This document shows positions 34,714 through 44,988 of a stretch of DNA of 64,000 nucleotides, piece after piece; the stretch's first letter is position 1; the number at the start of each line of letters is the position of its first letter. The translations under genes were made by a program, and so were the position numbers. Source of the DNA: Pseudobutyrivibrio ruminis (lineage in GTDB: Bacteria; Bacillota; Clostridia; Lachnospirales; Lachnospiraceae). Under the pieces are notes generated by a model. That model ran no database searches, was not told the DNA's origin, and saw nothing but the letters and a program-made list of their open reading frames with translations. The stretch lies in the NCBI RefSeq assembly GCF_015057245.1, contig NZ_SVET01000009.1, positions 58,151-122,150 on the forward strand, written 5' to 3'.

Positions 34714-35412
34714 ATGAACGTACCAGAGCATATAGCTATAATACTAGATGGAAATGGCAGATGGGCCAAATCAAAAGGAATGCCTCGTACATACGGACAC
34801 ACTGTAGGGGCAAAAAATGTCGAAACCATTTGTAGAGCGGCACATGATTTAGGAGTAAAATATGTTACTATGTACGCTTTCTCTACTGAAAACTGGTCTA
34901 GACCTGACGACGAAGTTAAAGCTCTTATGAAGCTTTTAGGGGAATATATAAAGACTTGTATGAAGACCGCCAAAAAGGATAACTTACGGGTTAGATTTAT
35001 TGGTGATTTGACAAAGCTGGATGACAAACTTAGAGCAGCTATTGCTGAGCTTACAGAGTATTCATCACAGTTTACAGGTCTTACACTTACTATTGCTATA
35101 AATTATGGTAGTAGAGACGAAATGACTAGAGCAATTCGAAAGGTTGCTGAGGATGTTAAAGCTGGTAATATCAATTCAGAAGATATTACAGAGGATGTTT
35201 TTTCAAGCTACTTAGACACAAAAGATATCCCTGATCCAGATTTTATGATTAGAACATCTGGCGAGCAGCGTCTTTCAAACTATCTATTGTGGCAATTAGC
35301 ATATTCCGAGTTCTACTTTACACCTGTTCCATGGCCAGAGTTCACACCAGAGGAGCTTAAAAAGGCAGTAGAGGAATATGATAAGAGAAACCGTAGATTC
35401 GGTGGTATATAG
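34714..35412 (+). CDS. uppS: Undecaprenyl diphosphate synthase (isoprenyl transferase)
   Basis: UppS extends farnesyl diphosphate to the C55 lipid carrier used for cell-wall synthesis. The 232-residue protein has ILDGNGRWAKSKGMPRTYGH, with the catalytic Asp and Arg, the YAFSTENWSRP motif, and RTSGEQRLSNYLLWQLAYSE near the end. The frame is open from 34678 inside the frr terminator; TTTGGAGGTGCT supports ATG 34714. Confidence 0.97.
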   Translation: MNVPEHIAIILDGNGRWAKSKGMPRTYGHTVGAKNVETICRAAHDLGVKYVTMYAFSTENWSRPDDEVKALMKLLGEYIKTCMKTAKKDNLRVRFIGDLTKLDDKLRAAIAELTEYSSQFTGLTLTIAINYGSRDEMTRAIRKVAEDVKAGNINSEDITEDVFSSYLDTKDIPDPDFMIRTSGEQRLSNYLLWQLAYSEFYFTPVPWPEFTPEELKKAVEEYDKRNRRFGGI

Positions 35413-35424
35413 GAAGGATTATAT

Positions 35425-36228
35425 ATGTTTATTACTAGATTAATTAGTGGAATTATTCTTGTAGCTCTTGCACTTTTATTTATTTGCACAGGTGGAGATG
35501 TTCTTTTAGCAGTAATGCTTGTTTTGTCTCTCATCGGCATGTTTGAGCTATACAGAATCTTTAAAGTTGAAAAGAGTCTACCTGGAGCACTAGGTTATCT
35601 TGCTTGCATTACATACTATTTAGATTTAAGATTGCAATTTTGCCAGGATGTTATGGTAATTGTCCTAGCATTTTTGATTCTGCTTTTAGCTGTATTCGTG
35701 TTTAGCTATCCTAAGTTTCATAGTCATCAGATTATGGCAGCATTCTTTGGTTTATTCTACGTAGGAGTGATGCTTTCATTCCTCTACCAGACACGAATGC
35801 TTACAAATGGCCAGTTTATTGTATGGCTTATTTTCCTTTGTTCTTGGGGATGCGATACATCTGCATACTGTGTAGGCGTATTGTTTGGAAAGCACAAGAT
35901 GTCTCCAATTCTTTCTCCTAAGAAATCTGTTGAAGGAGCTGTTGGTGGAGTAGTTGGTGCAATGTTATTTACAGCGATTTACTGCTATGTTATTTCAGCA
36001 GTATTCAAGATGGATGATTTTGCAATCCTTCCACTTGTAATTATTTCAGGAGTTGGTGCTTTAATTTCCATGGTAGGTGATTTAGCTGCTTCAGCTATTA
36101 AGCGCAATTTCGAAATAAAAGATTATGGAAAATTGATTCCAGGACATGGTGGAGTGCTTGATAGATTTGATAGCGTAATTATCACAGCACCTATTATTTT
36201 CTTCTTAGCTTATTATTTTTACGTATAA
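35425..36228 (+). CDS. cdsA: Phosphatidate cytidylyltransferase
   Basis: CdsA makes CDP-diacylglycerol for phospholipid synthesis. The 267-residue protein is very hydrophobic, with about eight helices. The C-terminal signature is present: SPKKSVEGAVGGVVGA, then SMVGDLAASAIKRNFEIKDYG with KLIPGHGGVLDRFDS. It follows uppS by 12 nt and precedes dxr, the same order as in Bacillus. Confidence 0.95.
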   Translation: MFITRLISGIILVALALLFICTGGDVLLAVMLVLSLIGMFELYRIFKVEKSLPGALGYLACITYYLDLRLQFCQDVMVIVLAFLILLLAVFVFSYPKFHSHQIMAAFFGLFYVGVMLSFLYQTRMLTNGQFIVWLIFLCSWGCDTSAYCVGVLFGKHKMSPILSPKKSVEGAVGGVVGAMLFTAIYCYVISAVFKMDDFAILPLVIISGVGALISMVGDLAASAIKRNFEIKDYGKLIPGHGGVLDRFDSVIITAPIIFFLAYYFYV

Positions 36229-36240
36229 AGAGGTAGTAAA

Positions 36241-37389
36241 ATGTCACAGAAGTTAGCTTTACTTGGTTCAACTGGTTCTATTGGAACTCAGACATTGGAC
36301 ATAGTTTCACAAAATCCAGAGGATTTGCAGGTAGTTGCAATGTCCTGCGGAAAGAATCTAGATTTGTTTGAAAAGCAAATCAGAAAGTATCATCCTACAC
36401 TTGTTTCTGTGGGAACAGAGGAGCTTGCAAAGGATTTAAAGACAAGACTTTCTGATATGGATATAGATATTCATTTTGGAATGGAAGGACTTATTGCTGT
36501 TGCCACTTGTGAAGAGGCTGACACTGTAGTTACTGCCGTAGTTGGAATGATTGGAGTTCAGCCTACTATCGCGGCTATCAACGCCAAAAAGACAATTGCC
36601 TTAGCAAACAAAGAGACACTTGTTACTGCAGGTCATATTATTATGCCTCTTGCAAAGGAAAAGGGGGTTTCTATTCTTCCGGTTGATAGCGAACACAGTG
36701 CTATTTTCCAATCATTAAATGGAGAAAGACATAATAAAATTTCAAAGATTCTTCTTACTGCTTCAGGCGGTCCTTTTAGAGGAAAGACTCTTGAACAGTT
36801 AGAGAATGTTAGAGTAGAAGATGCATTGAAGCATCCAAACTGGTCTATGGGCGCAAAAATCACTATCGATTCTGCCACAATGATCAACAAAGGTTTGGAA
36901 GTTATGGAAGCTAAGTGGCTATTCGATGTAAATCTTAGCCAGGTTGAGGTTGTGGTGCATCCACAGAGCGTGCTTCATTCTGCTGTTGAATTTATGGATG
37001 GAGCGGTAATTGGCCAGATGGGCACACCAGATATGAGATTGCCAATCCTTTATGCTCTTTTCTATCCAAACCGTAAGACTCTTTATGCTGAGCCTTTGGA
37101 TTTATTCAAAGTAGGTTCACTTACATTTGAAAAGCCGGATATGGAAACTTTCTATGGCCTTTCTTTGGCTTATGACGCAATGGATGCAGGTGGAAATGTT
37201 CCTACTGTTTTCAATGCTGCCAATGAAAGAGCAGTTGCAAAGTTTTTAAATAATAAAATCAAGTTTTTGGAGATACCAGAAATCGTATCAGAAGCAATGA
37301 TTAATGTTGATTTCATTGAGAATCCTACAATCGAACAGGTTCTTGAAACTGAAAAGATGACTTACGATTTCATTGAGAGCAGGTGGTAA
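36241..37389 (+). CDS. dxr: 1-deoxy-D-xylulose-5-phosphate reductoisomerase
   Basis: Dxr catalyses the NADPH-dependent second step of the MEP isoprenoid pathway. The 382-residue protein has the dinucleotide motif LLGSTGSIGTQTL, the IALANKETLVTAG loop, the metal site VDSEHSAIFQ, and the HPNWSMGAKITIDSATMINKG substrate loop, given here by WSMGAKITIDSAT. It shares an operon with ispG and uppS, which use the pathway. Confidence 0.97.
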   Translation: MSQKLALLGSTGSIGTQTLDIVSQNPEDLQVVAMSCGKNLDLFEKQIRKYHPTLVSVGTEELAKDLKTRLSDMDIDIHFGMEGLIAVATCEEADTVVTAVVGMIGVQPTIAAINAKKTIALANKETLVTAGHIIMPLAKEKGVSILPVDSEHSAIFQSLNGERHNKISKILLTASGGPFRGKTLEQLENVRVEDALKHPNWSMGAKITIDSATMINKGLEVMEAKWLFDVNLSQVEVVVHPQSVLHSAVEFMDGAVIGQMGTPDMRLPILYALFYPNRKTLYAEPLDLFKVGSLTFEKPDMETFYGLSLAYDAMDAGGNVPTVFNAANERAVAKFLNNKIKFLEIPEIVSEAMINVDFIENPTIEQVLETEKMTYDFIESRW

Positions 37390-37392
37390 AAA

Positions 37393-38427
37393 ATGAAGAT
37401 TATTCTAGCTATACTAATTTTTAGTTTTATTATTATTTTTCACGAGCTAGGACATTTTCTTTTTGCAAAGAAGTGCGGGGTTAAGGTTAATGAATTCACT
37501 TTGGGTCTTGGTCCAACTCTGATTTCTTGGGGAAAAGGCGAAACAAAATATTGTTTAAAGCTTCTTCCATTCGGTGGTTCTTGCGTTATGGAAGGAGAGG
37601 ATGAAGAAAGCGACAGCGATAGAGCATTCAATAAGAAATCCCTATGGGAGAGATTCCAAATCGTTTTTGCTGGTCCTTTATTTAACTTTATTTTAGCTTA
37701 TATTCTTTCTGTTGTTTACATATCAGCATTAGGAGTAAATGATGCTACCATATCTGATGTTATGGAAGGCTATGCAGCCGAGGAAGCAGGCATGGAGGCT
37801 GGAGATACAATCATTAGCATTAATGGATATAATGTTCATTTTTACAATGAAATAAGCATCTACACATTCCTACATCCAAACGCAGAAAGCTACGACATTG
37901 TCTATTCACGTGATGGTGAAAAGTATGAGACTAAGTTAGTGCCAACATACTCTGAAGAAACCGGCAGAAAAATGATTGGCATTATCAAGACTGCTGATTA
38001 CAAAAAGGTATCACCAATTGGTGTTTTGAAATACGCAGCTTACGAAATCAAATATCAGATTTACGTTACATTATCTAGCTTAAAGATGTTATTTACAGGT
38101 CAGATTTCTGTAAATGAAGTATCAGGCCCTGTGGGAGTTGTTACTACCATTTCTGATGTTTATGATCAATCAATTAGCAGTGGCTTGTTTTATGTATTTA
38201 TCAATCTATTATCAATCGCAATTCTTCTTACTGCCAACCTTGGCGTTATGAACCTATTGCCATTCCCAGCCCTTGATGGGGGAAGAATTCTTTTGTTTAT
38301 TATCGAAGGAATTAGAGGCAAGAAGATGAAGCCGGAAATTGAGAACGGCATAAATCTTGTAGGATTTGCATTGTTAATGGTTTTAATGGTTGTTGTTATG
38401 TACAACGATATTCTTAAGCTTATGTAG
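37393..38427 (+). CDS. rseP: Site-2 protease RseP/RasP
   Basis: This membrane-embedded zinc metalloprotease cleaves membrane proteins such as anti-sigma factors. The 344-residue protein has the HELGH zinc motif in the first membrane helix (residues ~16-20) and a PDZ domain (~115-190: AEEAGMEAGDTIISINGY). The second metal motif is NLLPFPALDGGRI. There are about four membrane helices. The start is 3 nt after dxr. The counterpart in Bacillus, in the same gene order, is rasP. Confidence 0.95.
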   Translation: MKIILAILIFSFIIIFHELGHFLFAKKCGVKVNEFTLGLGPTLISWGKGETKYCLKLLPFGGSCVMEGEDEESDSDRAFNKKSLWERFQIVFAGPLFNFILAYILSVVYISALGVNDATISDVMEGYAAEEAGMEAGDTIISINGYNVHFYNEISIYTFLHPNAESYDIVYSRDGEKYETKLVPTYSEETGRKMIGIIKTADYKKVSPIGVLKYAAYEIKYQIYVTLSSLKMLFTGQISVNEVSGPVGVVTTISDVYDQSISSGLFYVFINLLSIAILLTANLGVMNLLPFPALDGGRILLFIIEGIRGKKMKPEIENGINLVGFALLMVLMVVVMYNDILKLM

Positions 38428-38437
38428 AGGTAATATT

Positions 38438-39490
38438 ATGAAGACTACTGAAGTTAAAATTGGAAATAGAGTTATAGGTGGAGGAAATCCTATCCTCATC
38501 CAGTCTATGACAAACACAAAAACACAGAATGTTGAGGCAACTGTTGCGCAGATTCTTCAGCTTGAAAAGGCTGGCTGTGATATTATTCGCTGTGCTGTTC
38601 CTGATATGGAAGCTGCACAGGCTCTTGGCAAAATCAAAGAGCAGATTCACATTCCTTTGGTTGCAGATATTCATTTTGATTATAGACTTGCTATTGCAGC
38701 TATCGAAAATGGAGCTGACAAGATTCGTATTAATCCTGGAAACATTGGAAGCGAAGACCGAATTAAGGCTGTTGTTGATGCTGCAAAGGCAAAGAATATT
38801 CCTATTAGAGTAGGAGTTAATTCAGGTTCACTAGAAAAGAATCTTGTTGAAAAATATGGCGGCGTTACAGCAGAAGGTCTTGTTGAGTCTGCACTTGATA
38901 AGGTGGCTATTATCGAACGCCTTGGATACGACAATCTTGTAATCAGCATCAAATCATCTGATGTTATGATGTGCGTAAAGGCACATGAATTGATTGCCGA
39001 CAAGACAACACATCCACTTCATGTTGGTATTACAGAAGCTGGCACGATCAAGGCTGGAAACATCAAAAGTGCATGCGGCTTATCCATGATTCTATCACAG
39101 GGAATTGGTGATACTATCCGAGTTTCGCTTACAGGTGACCCTATCGAAGAAATTAAGACAGCAAAGCTCATTCTTCGTACACTGGGTCTTAGAAAGGGCG
39201 GAATTGAAGTAGTCTCATGCCCAACATGTGGACGTACACAGATTGATTTAATTGGACTTGCAAATAAAGTAGAGAATCTTGTTGAAGAATTCTCAGATTT
39301 AGATATAAAAGTAGCTGTTATGGGCTGCGTAGTTAATGGACCAGGAGAAGCAAAGGAAGCTGATTTAGGCGTTGCTGGAGGCATTGGAGAAGGCCTTCTT
39401 ATAAAGCACGGCGAAGTTGTTCGCAAGATGCCTGAGAGCGAGCTTTTAAATGCATTACGTGAGGAGCTTACAAACTGGCCACGGAGATAA
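38438..39490 (+). CDS. ispG: 4-hydroxy-3-methylbut-2-enyl diphosphate synthase
   Basis: IspG (GcpE) performs the sixth step of the MEP pathway using a [4Fe-4S] cluster. The 350-residue protein has the N-terminal TIM barrel (IQSMTNTKTQNVEATVAQI, then PLVADIHFDYRLAI). The cluster ligands lie in CPTCGRTQIDL and in CVVNGPGEA. The frame is open from 38390 inside rseP; the GAGGTAATATT site supports ATG 38438. It occupies the place where proS is found in Bacillus. Confidence 0.97.
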   Translation: MKTTEVKIGNRVIGGGNPILIQSMTNTKTQNVEATVAQILQLEKAGCDIIRCAVPDMEAAQALGKIKEQIHIPLVADIHFDYRLAIAAIENGADKIRINPGNIGSEDRIKAVVDAAKAKNIPIRVGVNSGSLEKNLVEKYGGVTAEGLVESALDKVAIIERLGYDNLVISIKSSDVMMCVKAHELIADKTTHPLHVGITEAGTIKAGNIKSACGLSMILSQGIGDTIRVSLTGDPIEEIKTAKLILRTLGLRKGGIEVVSCPTCGRTQIDLIGLANKVENLVEEFSDLDIKVAVMGCVVNGPGEAKEADLGVAGGIGEGLLIKHGEVVRKMPESELLNALREELTNWPRR

Positions 39491-39494
39491 TGAT

Positions 39495-42400
39495 ATGGAT
39501 CAAATGAGTTTTTATGAAGTTTTCCCTAATATGGAAGCGGGAAATGATCTTGATACTGCCCTTAGTGACGCTACTGTCACTAAGGTAAGTACCGGTCGTT
39601 CGAAGGATGATATTCGTATATACGTTACATTCAATACCCTTATTCCTAAGCGCCGCATCTGGCATTTGGAAAAATCTATTAAAAAACAATTCTTCCCTAA
39701 TAATGGTGTTACAATTCGAATCCTCGAAGAATTCGATTTATCAAGTCAGTATACACCTGAAAATCTTTTAAGTTCATACAATGATAGTATTTTAGAGGAG
39801 CTAGAGGATAGAAGTGCTCTTCTTTTTAACATATATAAAAAAGCGGATTTAGATTTTACTGAGGATGGTCATTTAAAGGTTACTATCGAAGATACGATAA
39901 TTGCTAGAGAGAAAGAGCATGAGCTGTTTGATATCCTTCATTCAATCCTTTGCAAAAGATGTCATCAGAATATCGTTATTGACTTCGACTACAAAGAGCC
40001 TGTCAAAAGTAAATATCTTGAGAATGCAATTCTTGAAATTGAAAATAAAATTGCGGCTATTAACGCTCAGAGCGTCAGTCACGAATCTTCTGATGGTGAG
40101 AATAGCGGCGATGACAATTCTGACAAGAAAAAGGATGCAGATAGCAAGAAGCCACAAGAAACTGAGACAAAAGTTATCAAGCCTCTTACTAAATCTGATG
40201 ATCCAGATTGTATCTATGGAAATGAAATCTTCGATAATGCTACTCCTATGGAGGATATTAACGGAGAGCTTCTTGGACCAATTATTATCCGCGGACAGCT
40301 CACATCTCTTGAATTTAGAGAGACCAAGAAGGGCGGATATTTTGGAACTGGTGCAATGACCGACTTTACCGACTCTATCTCTATCAAGCTTTTCTTCAGT
40401 GATGCAGATCAGGGACGTGAGCTTGAAAAAGCACTTAAGGTTGGAGAGTTCTATAAGATAGCAGGTAAGCTTGATGAAGATATTTATTCAAAGGAGCTTA
40501 CTGTTGGTCGAATCAATTCTATCAATAGAATTCGAGATTTCAGAGTTACCAGACAGGATACTGCAGTAGACAAGCGTGTTGAGCTCCACTGCCATACAAA
40601 GATGTCGGATTTTGATGGTGTATCAGAAATCACTACAATTATCAGTAGGGCAAAGGAATGGGGACATAAGGCACTTGCTATTACAGACCACGGTGTTGTT
40701 CAGGCGTTCTGTGATGCGGATCATATGAAGGGCCTTGGAGATTTCAAGGTTATCTACGGATGCGAAATCTATCTTGTAGATGATACAAGGCTTATTGTTA
40801 CCAATGATAAGGGCCAGACTTTACGTGATGAATTTGTAGTATTTGATATTGAGACTACAGGCTTCAACCCAAAGACATGTAAGATAATCGAAATTGGCGC
40901 TGTTAAGTTTGTAAATGGAGAAATCGTTGATAGATTTTCTGAGTTTGTGAACCCACAGGTTCCAATCCCATTCAACATAACAGAGCTTACTTCCATAAAG
41001 GACGAAATGGTAGAAGATGCCCCTACAATCGATGTCATTCTTCCAAAGTTTATGGAGTTCTGTAAGGGTTCTGTTTTAGTTGCACATAATGCTGGATTTG
41101 ATACCAGCTTTATTAGATACAATTGTAAGCAGCTTGGCCTTGAATACGACTATACTCACGTAGATACAGTAGAGGTTGCAAGATACTTACATCCAAATAT
41201 GGCTAGGTTCAACCTTGATGCTGTATGTAAGGCAGAAAATATTGTAAACGAGCATCATCATAGAGCAGTTGATGACGCAGAGGCTACAGCAAAGGTATTT
41301 GAGAAGTTCATTACAAAGCTTGAAAATGAAAAGATTTTCACTTTATCCGAGCTTAATGACCATAGTAAACCAGGCCCAGAGCAGATAAAGAAAATGCGTA
41401 CAAATCACTGTATTGTTCTTGCAAAGAACGATTTAGGCCGTATTAATCTTTATAGATTGGTTTCAGAATCGCACCTTTATTACTTCAGCAGATATCCTAG
41501 AGTTCCAAAGAGCTTACTGATGGAATGCAGAGAGGGACTGATTATTGGTTCTGCCTGCGAGGCTGGCGAATTATACGATGCCATAGTAGATGGAAGAGAT
41601 GAATCGGAGATTATGCGTATAGCTAATTTCTACGATTACCTAGAGATTCAGCCTGTCGGAAACAACGAATTTATGATTCGTTCTGATAAACGTAAATACG
41701 AAAACATCAATTCTGTAAAGGATTTGCAGGAGATTAATAAGCAGATTGTTGCATTAGGAGACGAGCTTAAAAAGCCTGTTGTTGCTACTTGCGATGTGCA
41801 TTTCCTTGATCCAGAGGATGAAGTATACAGACGTATTATCATGGCTAATAAGGGCTTTGATGATGCAGACCAGCAGGCCCCACTTTATCTTCATACTACA
41901 GATGAAATGCTTGAAGAATTTGCATACTTAGGTCTTGCAAAAGCACATGAGGTTGTTGTAGAAAATACAAACAAGATTGCCGATATGGTGGAGCGTATTC
42001 ACCCTGTTCGACCTGATAAGTGTCCTCCTGTAATCGAACACTCGGAGGAAGATTTGCGTCGTATTTGCGAAACAAGAGCACATGAGGTTTATGGACCTGA
42101 GCTTCCTAAAATAGTAGAAGAGCGACTTGAACGAGAGCTTAACTCTATCATTGGTAATGGATATTCCGTTATGTACATTATCGCTCAGAAGCTGGTTTGG
42201 AAGTCTAACGAGGATGGCTATCTGGTAGGCTCCCGTGGTTCCGTAGGTTCTTCCTTTGCAGCTACAATGGCTGGTATCACAGAGGTTAACCCATTGCCAC
42301 CTCACTACAGATGTCCTAATTGCTATTATGTAGATTTTGATGGTCCAGAGGTGCAGGAGATTGTTAACCAGGGACTTTCTGGGGTAGATATGCCAGATAA

Positions 42401-43940
42401 AATCTGTCCTAAATGCGGCAAGCCTCTTGCTAAGGATGGATTTGATATTCCATTCGAAACCTTCCTTGGATTCAAGGGTGATAAGGAGCCTGATATCGAT
42501 TTGAACTTCTCAAACGAATATCAGTCAAAGGCTCATAAATATACAGAAGTTATTTTTGGTGATGGCCAGACCTTCAAGGCCGGTACAGTTTCTACACTTG
42601 CGGATAAGAACGCAGTTGGTTATGTTTTAAAATATTTCGAAAAGCGTGATATAAGAAAGCGTCGTGCTGAAAACGAACGTCTTGCTAAGGGAGTTGAAGG
42701 TGTTAAATCTACAACAGGTCAGCATCCTGGTGGTGTAGTAGTTCTTCCAAACGGTGAGGATATCTATTCCTTTACTCCAGTTCAGCATCCAGCCAATAAG
42801 GATACTGATATTGTAACTACCCATTTTGATTACCATAAAATTGATGCTAACCTTCTGAAGCTTGATATCTTAGGACATTTGGATCCTACCATGATCAAGA
42901 GACTAGAGGATTTGACAGGAATTGATGCTACAAAGATTCCTCTTGATGACAAGGACGTTATGTCGTTGTTCCAAAGCACAAAAGCTCTTGGTATCACTCC
43001 TGATGATATTATGGGTACACCACTTGGAACACTAGGTATTCCAGAGTTTGGTACTGATTTTGCCATGCAGATGCTTGTTGAGGCTAAGCCTCGGTACTTT
43101 ACTGATTTAGTTCGTATTGCCGGACTGGCCCATGGTACTGACGTATGGTTAGGTAATGCTCAGGACCTTATTCTTAGTGGAACTGCCACTATCACCGAGG
43201 CTATTTGTACCCGTGATGATATCATGGTTTACCTTATTCATAAGGGGCTTGACCCAGCGGAATCTTTCACTATCATGGAACGAGTTCGTAAGGGTGTTGT
43301 TGCTAAAGGAAAATGTGATGAATGGCCAACCTACAAGCAGCACATGCAAGAGCACGGCGTGCCAGACTGGTACATCGGTTCCTGCGAAAAAATTAAATAC
43401 ATGTTCCCTAAAGCCCATGCTGCTGCATACGTTATGATGGCTTGGCGTGTTGCTTATTGTAAAATCAATTATCCATTGGCATACTATGCAGCATTCTTCT
43501 CAATCAGAGCCGGTGGTTTTGATTATGAAAAGTGTTGTCAGGGAAAGGCTAGATGCGAGCAGGAGATTAAGTACTACAAATCTCAGCCAGATTTATCAGC
43601 AACCGATAAGGATATTTTGATTGCACTTAGATTGTGTCAGGAAATGTATGCCCGAGGATTTGAATTTTTACCTATGGACCTATACCAATCTGACTCAAGA
43701 TATTTTAAAATAGTAGATGGGAAGCTTCTTCCACCATTCAATGTTATTTCCGGAATGGGTGATAAGGCTGCCGAGCAGCTTCAAATTGCTGCTAGTCAGG
43801 GCAAGTTCTTATCACAAGACGAGATTCGCGATAGAGGAAAGGTATCACAGACTATTCTTGATAAAATGATTGAGCTTGGAATCGTAAAAGATCTTCCAAA
43901 ATCAAATCAGCTTTCACTATCAGACTTTTTTAATATTTAA
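39495..43940 (+). CDS. polC: DNA polymerase III subunit alpha, PolC type
   Basis: PolC is the replicative DNA polymerase of low-GC Gram-positives. The 1481-residue protein has an N-terminal helical/KH-like region, an OB domain (~265-360), a PHP domain split by the exonuclease (HCHTKMSDFDGVSE, LAITDHGVVQAF) and a proofreading exonuclease (FVVFDIETTGFNP, VAHNAGFDTSF, HRAVDDAEAT). The polymerase core includes GSRGSVGSSFAATMAG, a CPNC...CPKCGKP zinc-binding knuckle and KEPDIDLNFSNEYQ. The frame is open from 39450; CGGAGATAATGAT supports ATG 39495. Confidence 0.98.
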   Translation: MDQMSFYEVFPNMEAGNDLDTALSDATVTKVSTGRSKDDIRIYVTFNTLIPKRRIWHLEKSIKKQFFPNNGVTIRILEEFDLSSQYTPENLLSSYNDSILEELEDRSALLFNIYKKADLDFTEDGHLKVTIEDTIIAREKEHELFDILHSILCKRCHQNIVIDFDYKEPVKSKYLENAILEIENKIAAINAQSVSHESSDGENSGDDNSDKKKDADSKKPQETETKVIKPLTKSDDPDCIYGNEIFDNATPMEDINGELLGPIIIRGQLTSLEFRETKKGGYFGTGAMTDFTDSISIKLFFSDADQGRELEKALKVGEFYKIAGKLDEDIYSKELTVGRINSINRIRDFRVTRQDTAVDKRVELHCHTKMSDFDGVSEITTIISRAKEWGHKALAITDHGVVQAFCDADHMKGLGDFKVIYGCEIYLVDDTRLIVTNDKGQTLRDEFVVFDIETTGFNPKTCKIIEIGAVKFVNGEIVDRFSEFVNPQVPIPFNITELTSIKDEMVEDAPTIDVILPKFMEFCKGSVLVAHNAGFDTSFIRYNCKQLGLEYDYTHVDTVEVARYLHPNMARFNLDAVCKAENIVNEHHHRAVDDAEATAKVFEKFITKLENEKIFTLSELNDHSKPGPEQIKKMRTNHCIVLAKNDLGRINLYRLVSESHLYYFSRYPRVPKSLLMECREGLIIGSACEAGELYDAIVDGRDESEIMRIANFYDYLEIQPVGNNEFMIRSDKRKYENINSVKDLQEINKQIVALGDELKKPVVATCDVHFLDPEDEVYRRIIMANKGFDDADQQAPLYLHTTDEMLEEFAYLGLAKAHEVVVENTNKIADMVERIHPVRPDKCPPVIEHSEEDLRRICETRAHEVYGPELPKIVEERLERELNSIIGNGYSVMYIIAQKLVWKSNEDGYLVGSRGSVGSSFAATMAGITEVNPLPPHYRCPNCYYVDFDGPEVQEIVNQGLSGVDMPDKICPKCGKPLAKDGFDIPFETFLGFKGDKEPDIDLNFSNEYQSKAHKYTEVIFGDGQTFKAGTVSTLADKNAVGYVLKYFEKRDIRKRRAENERLAKGVEGVKSTTGQHPGGVVVLPNGEDIYSFTPVQHPANKDTDIVTTHFDYHKIDANLLKLDILGHLDPTMIKRLEDLTGIDATKIPLDDKDVMSLFQSTKALGITPDDIMGTPLGTLGIPEFGTDFAMQMLVEAKPRYFTDLVRIAGLAHGTDVWLGNAQDLILSGTATITEAICTRDDIMVYLIHKGLDPAESFTIMERVRKGVVAKGKCDEWPTYKQHMQEHGVPDWYIGSCEKIKYMFPKAHAAAYVMMAWRVAYCKINYPLAYYAAFFSIRAGGFDYEKCCQGKARCEQEIKYYKSQPDLSATDKDILIALRLCQEMYARGFEFLPMDLYQSDSRYFKIVDGKLLPPFNVISGMGDKAAEQLQIAASQGKFLSQDEIRDRGKVSQTILDKMIELGIVKDLPKSNQLSLSDFFNI

Positions 43941-43959
43941 TTTTGGGGAGGGCAGTTGA

Positions 43960-44973
43960 ATGAAGGTATTAAAAAGAATCATCATTTTAGTTGTAGCTAT
44001 TGCCATTGTTGCTGGCCTAGGATTTTACAAGTATATAAATACTGTAACCTACTACAATGATCCAGGAACAAATGGAAATACCATCGGCAATCTATACGGA
44101 AATGGATTGTTCTGCGAAACAGATGGAGTTGTTTATTTTTCTAATCCAAATGATAGCGGCAGAATCTACAAAATGAATCCAGACGAATCTGATATAGAAA
44201 TTGTTGCAAATGATAGCGTTTATTTTATTAACGCCGATTCACATTACCTTTATTACAGTCGTAATCACAACGATAATGCAGATTTTGTGCTTGATGTAAA
44301 CACAGAAAGCTTGTGTAGAATGACAAAGAAGAATAAAAAGGTCATTATTCTTGATCAAGCTAATTGCAATGCGGCTGCTCTCGCTGGAAATAGAGTTGTT
44401 TATTTTCACTATGATTCCGAAGATGCCACATCTCTTTACATGGTTGGTATCGACGGTGAAGAAAGAGTTCAGCTTTCAAAGGCTGCTATCGACCCACGCT
44501 GTATGGTAGGAGAAACATTATACTATTCTGGTGTGGAGCGTGATCACAATCTCCATAGCATGAATCTTGATACAAAAGATTCTACTTATGTTTCATCTGA
44601 AAACTTGTGGCTTCCAATTATTGATGGAAACACTTTGTACTATATGAATTTGGATGAAAATAATCGAGTTTTCAGAAGTACTCTTTCTGGAGACAACAAA
44701 ACTGGTATCACCACTTATGGTACATCAGGATATAATATTTCTGGCAATTACCTGTACTATCAGTCCATAAAGGGGAATCCTGATGGATTGTATAGGGTCG
44801 ATTTGACTACAGGCGCAGAACTTCTTCTTGCCGAAGGTGAATTTAACAACATCAATGTAACTAGCAAATATGTTTATTTTGCTGATTACTATTCAGGTAC
44901 AACGTTCCATGTGGCAAATGGTAGCACAGAAGTTGGGCTATTCAATCCACCAATTTTAGCATTAGACAAGTAA
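43960..44973 (+). CDS. Membrane-anchored beta-propeller protein (DUF5050-like)
   Basis: The 337-residue protein has an N-terminal membrane helix (~5-25) and an extracytoplasmic repeat domain. Units of about 45 residues carry a conserved Tyr-Tyr or Tyr-Phe start (HYLYYSRNHND, VVYFHYDSED, TLYYSGVERD, TLYYMNLDEN, YLYYQSIKGN, YVYFADYYSG). This pattern fits the DUF5050/beta-propeller group common in clostridia. No catalytic residue is visible; the role is unknown. It follows polC by 19 nt with a GGGGAGGG site. Confidence 0.75.
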   Translation: MKVLKRIIILVVAIAIVAGLGFYKYINTVTYYNDPGTNGNTIGNLYGNGLFCETDGVVYFSNPNDSGRIYKMNPDESDIEIVANDSVYFINADSHYLYYSRNHNDNADFVLDVNTESLCRMTKKNKKVIILDQANCNAAALAGNRVVYFHYDSEDATSLYMVGIDGEERVQLSKAAIDPRCMVGETLYYSGVERDHNLHSMNLDTKDSTYVSSENLWLPIIDGNTLYYMNLDENNRVFRSTLSGDNKTGITTYGTSGYNISGNYLYYQSIKGNPDGLYRVDLTTGAELLLAEGEFNNINVTSKYVYFADYYSGTTFHVANGSTEVGLFNPPILALDK

Positions 44974-44988
44974 CAGAATAGGAGTAAC

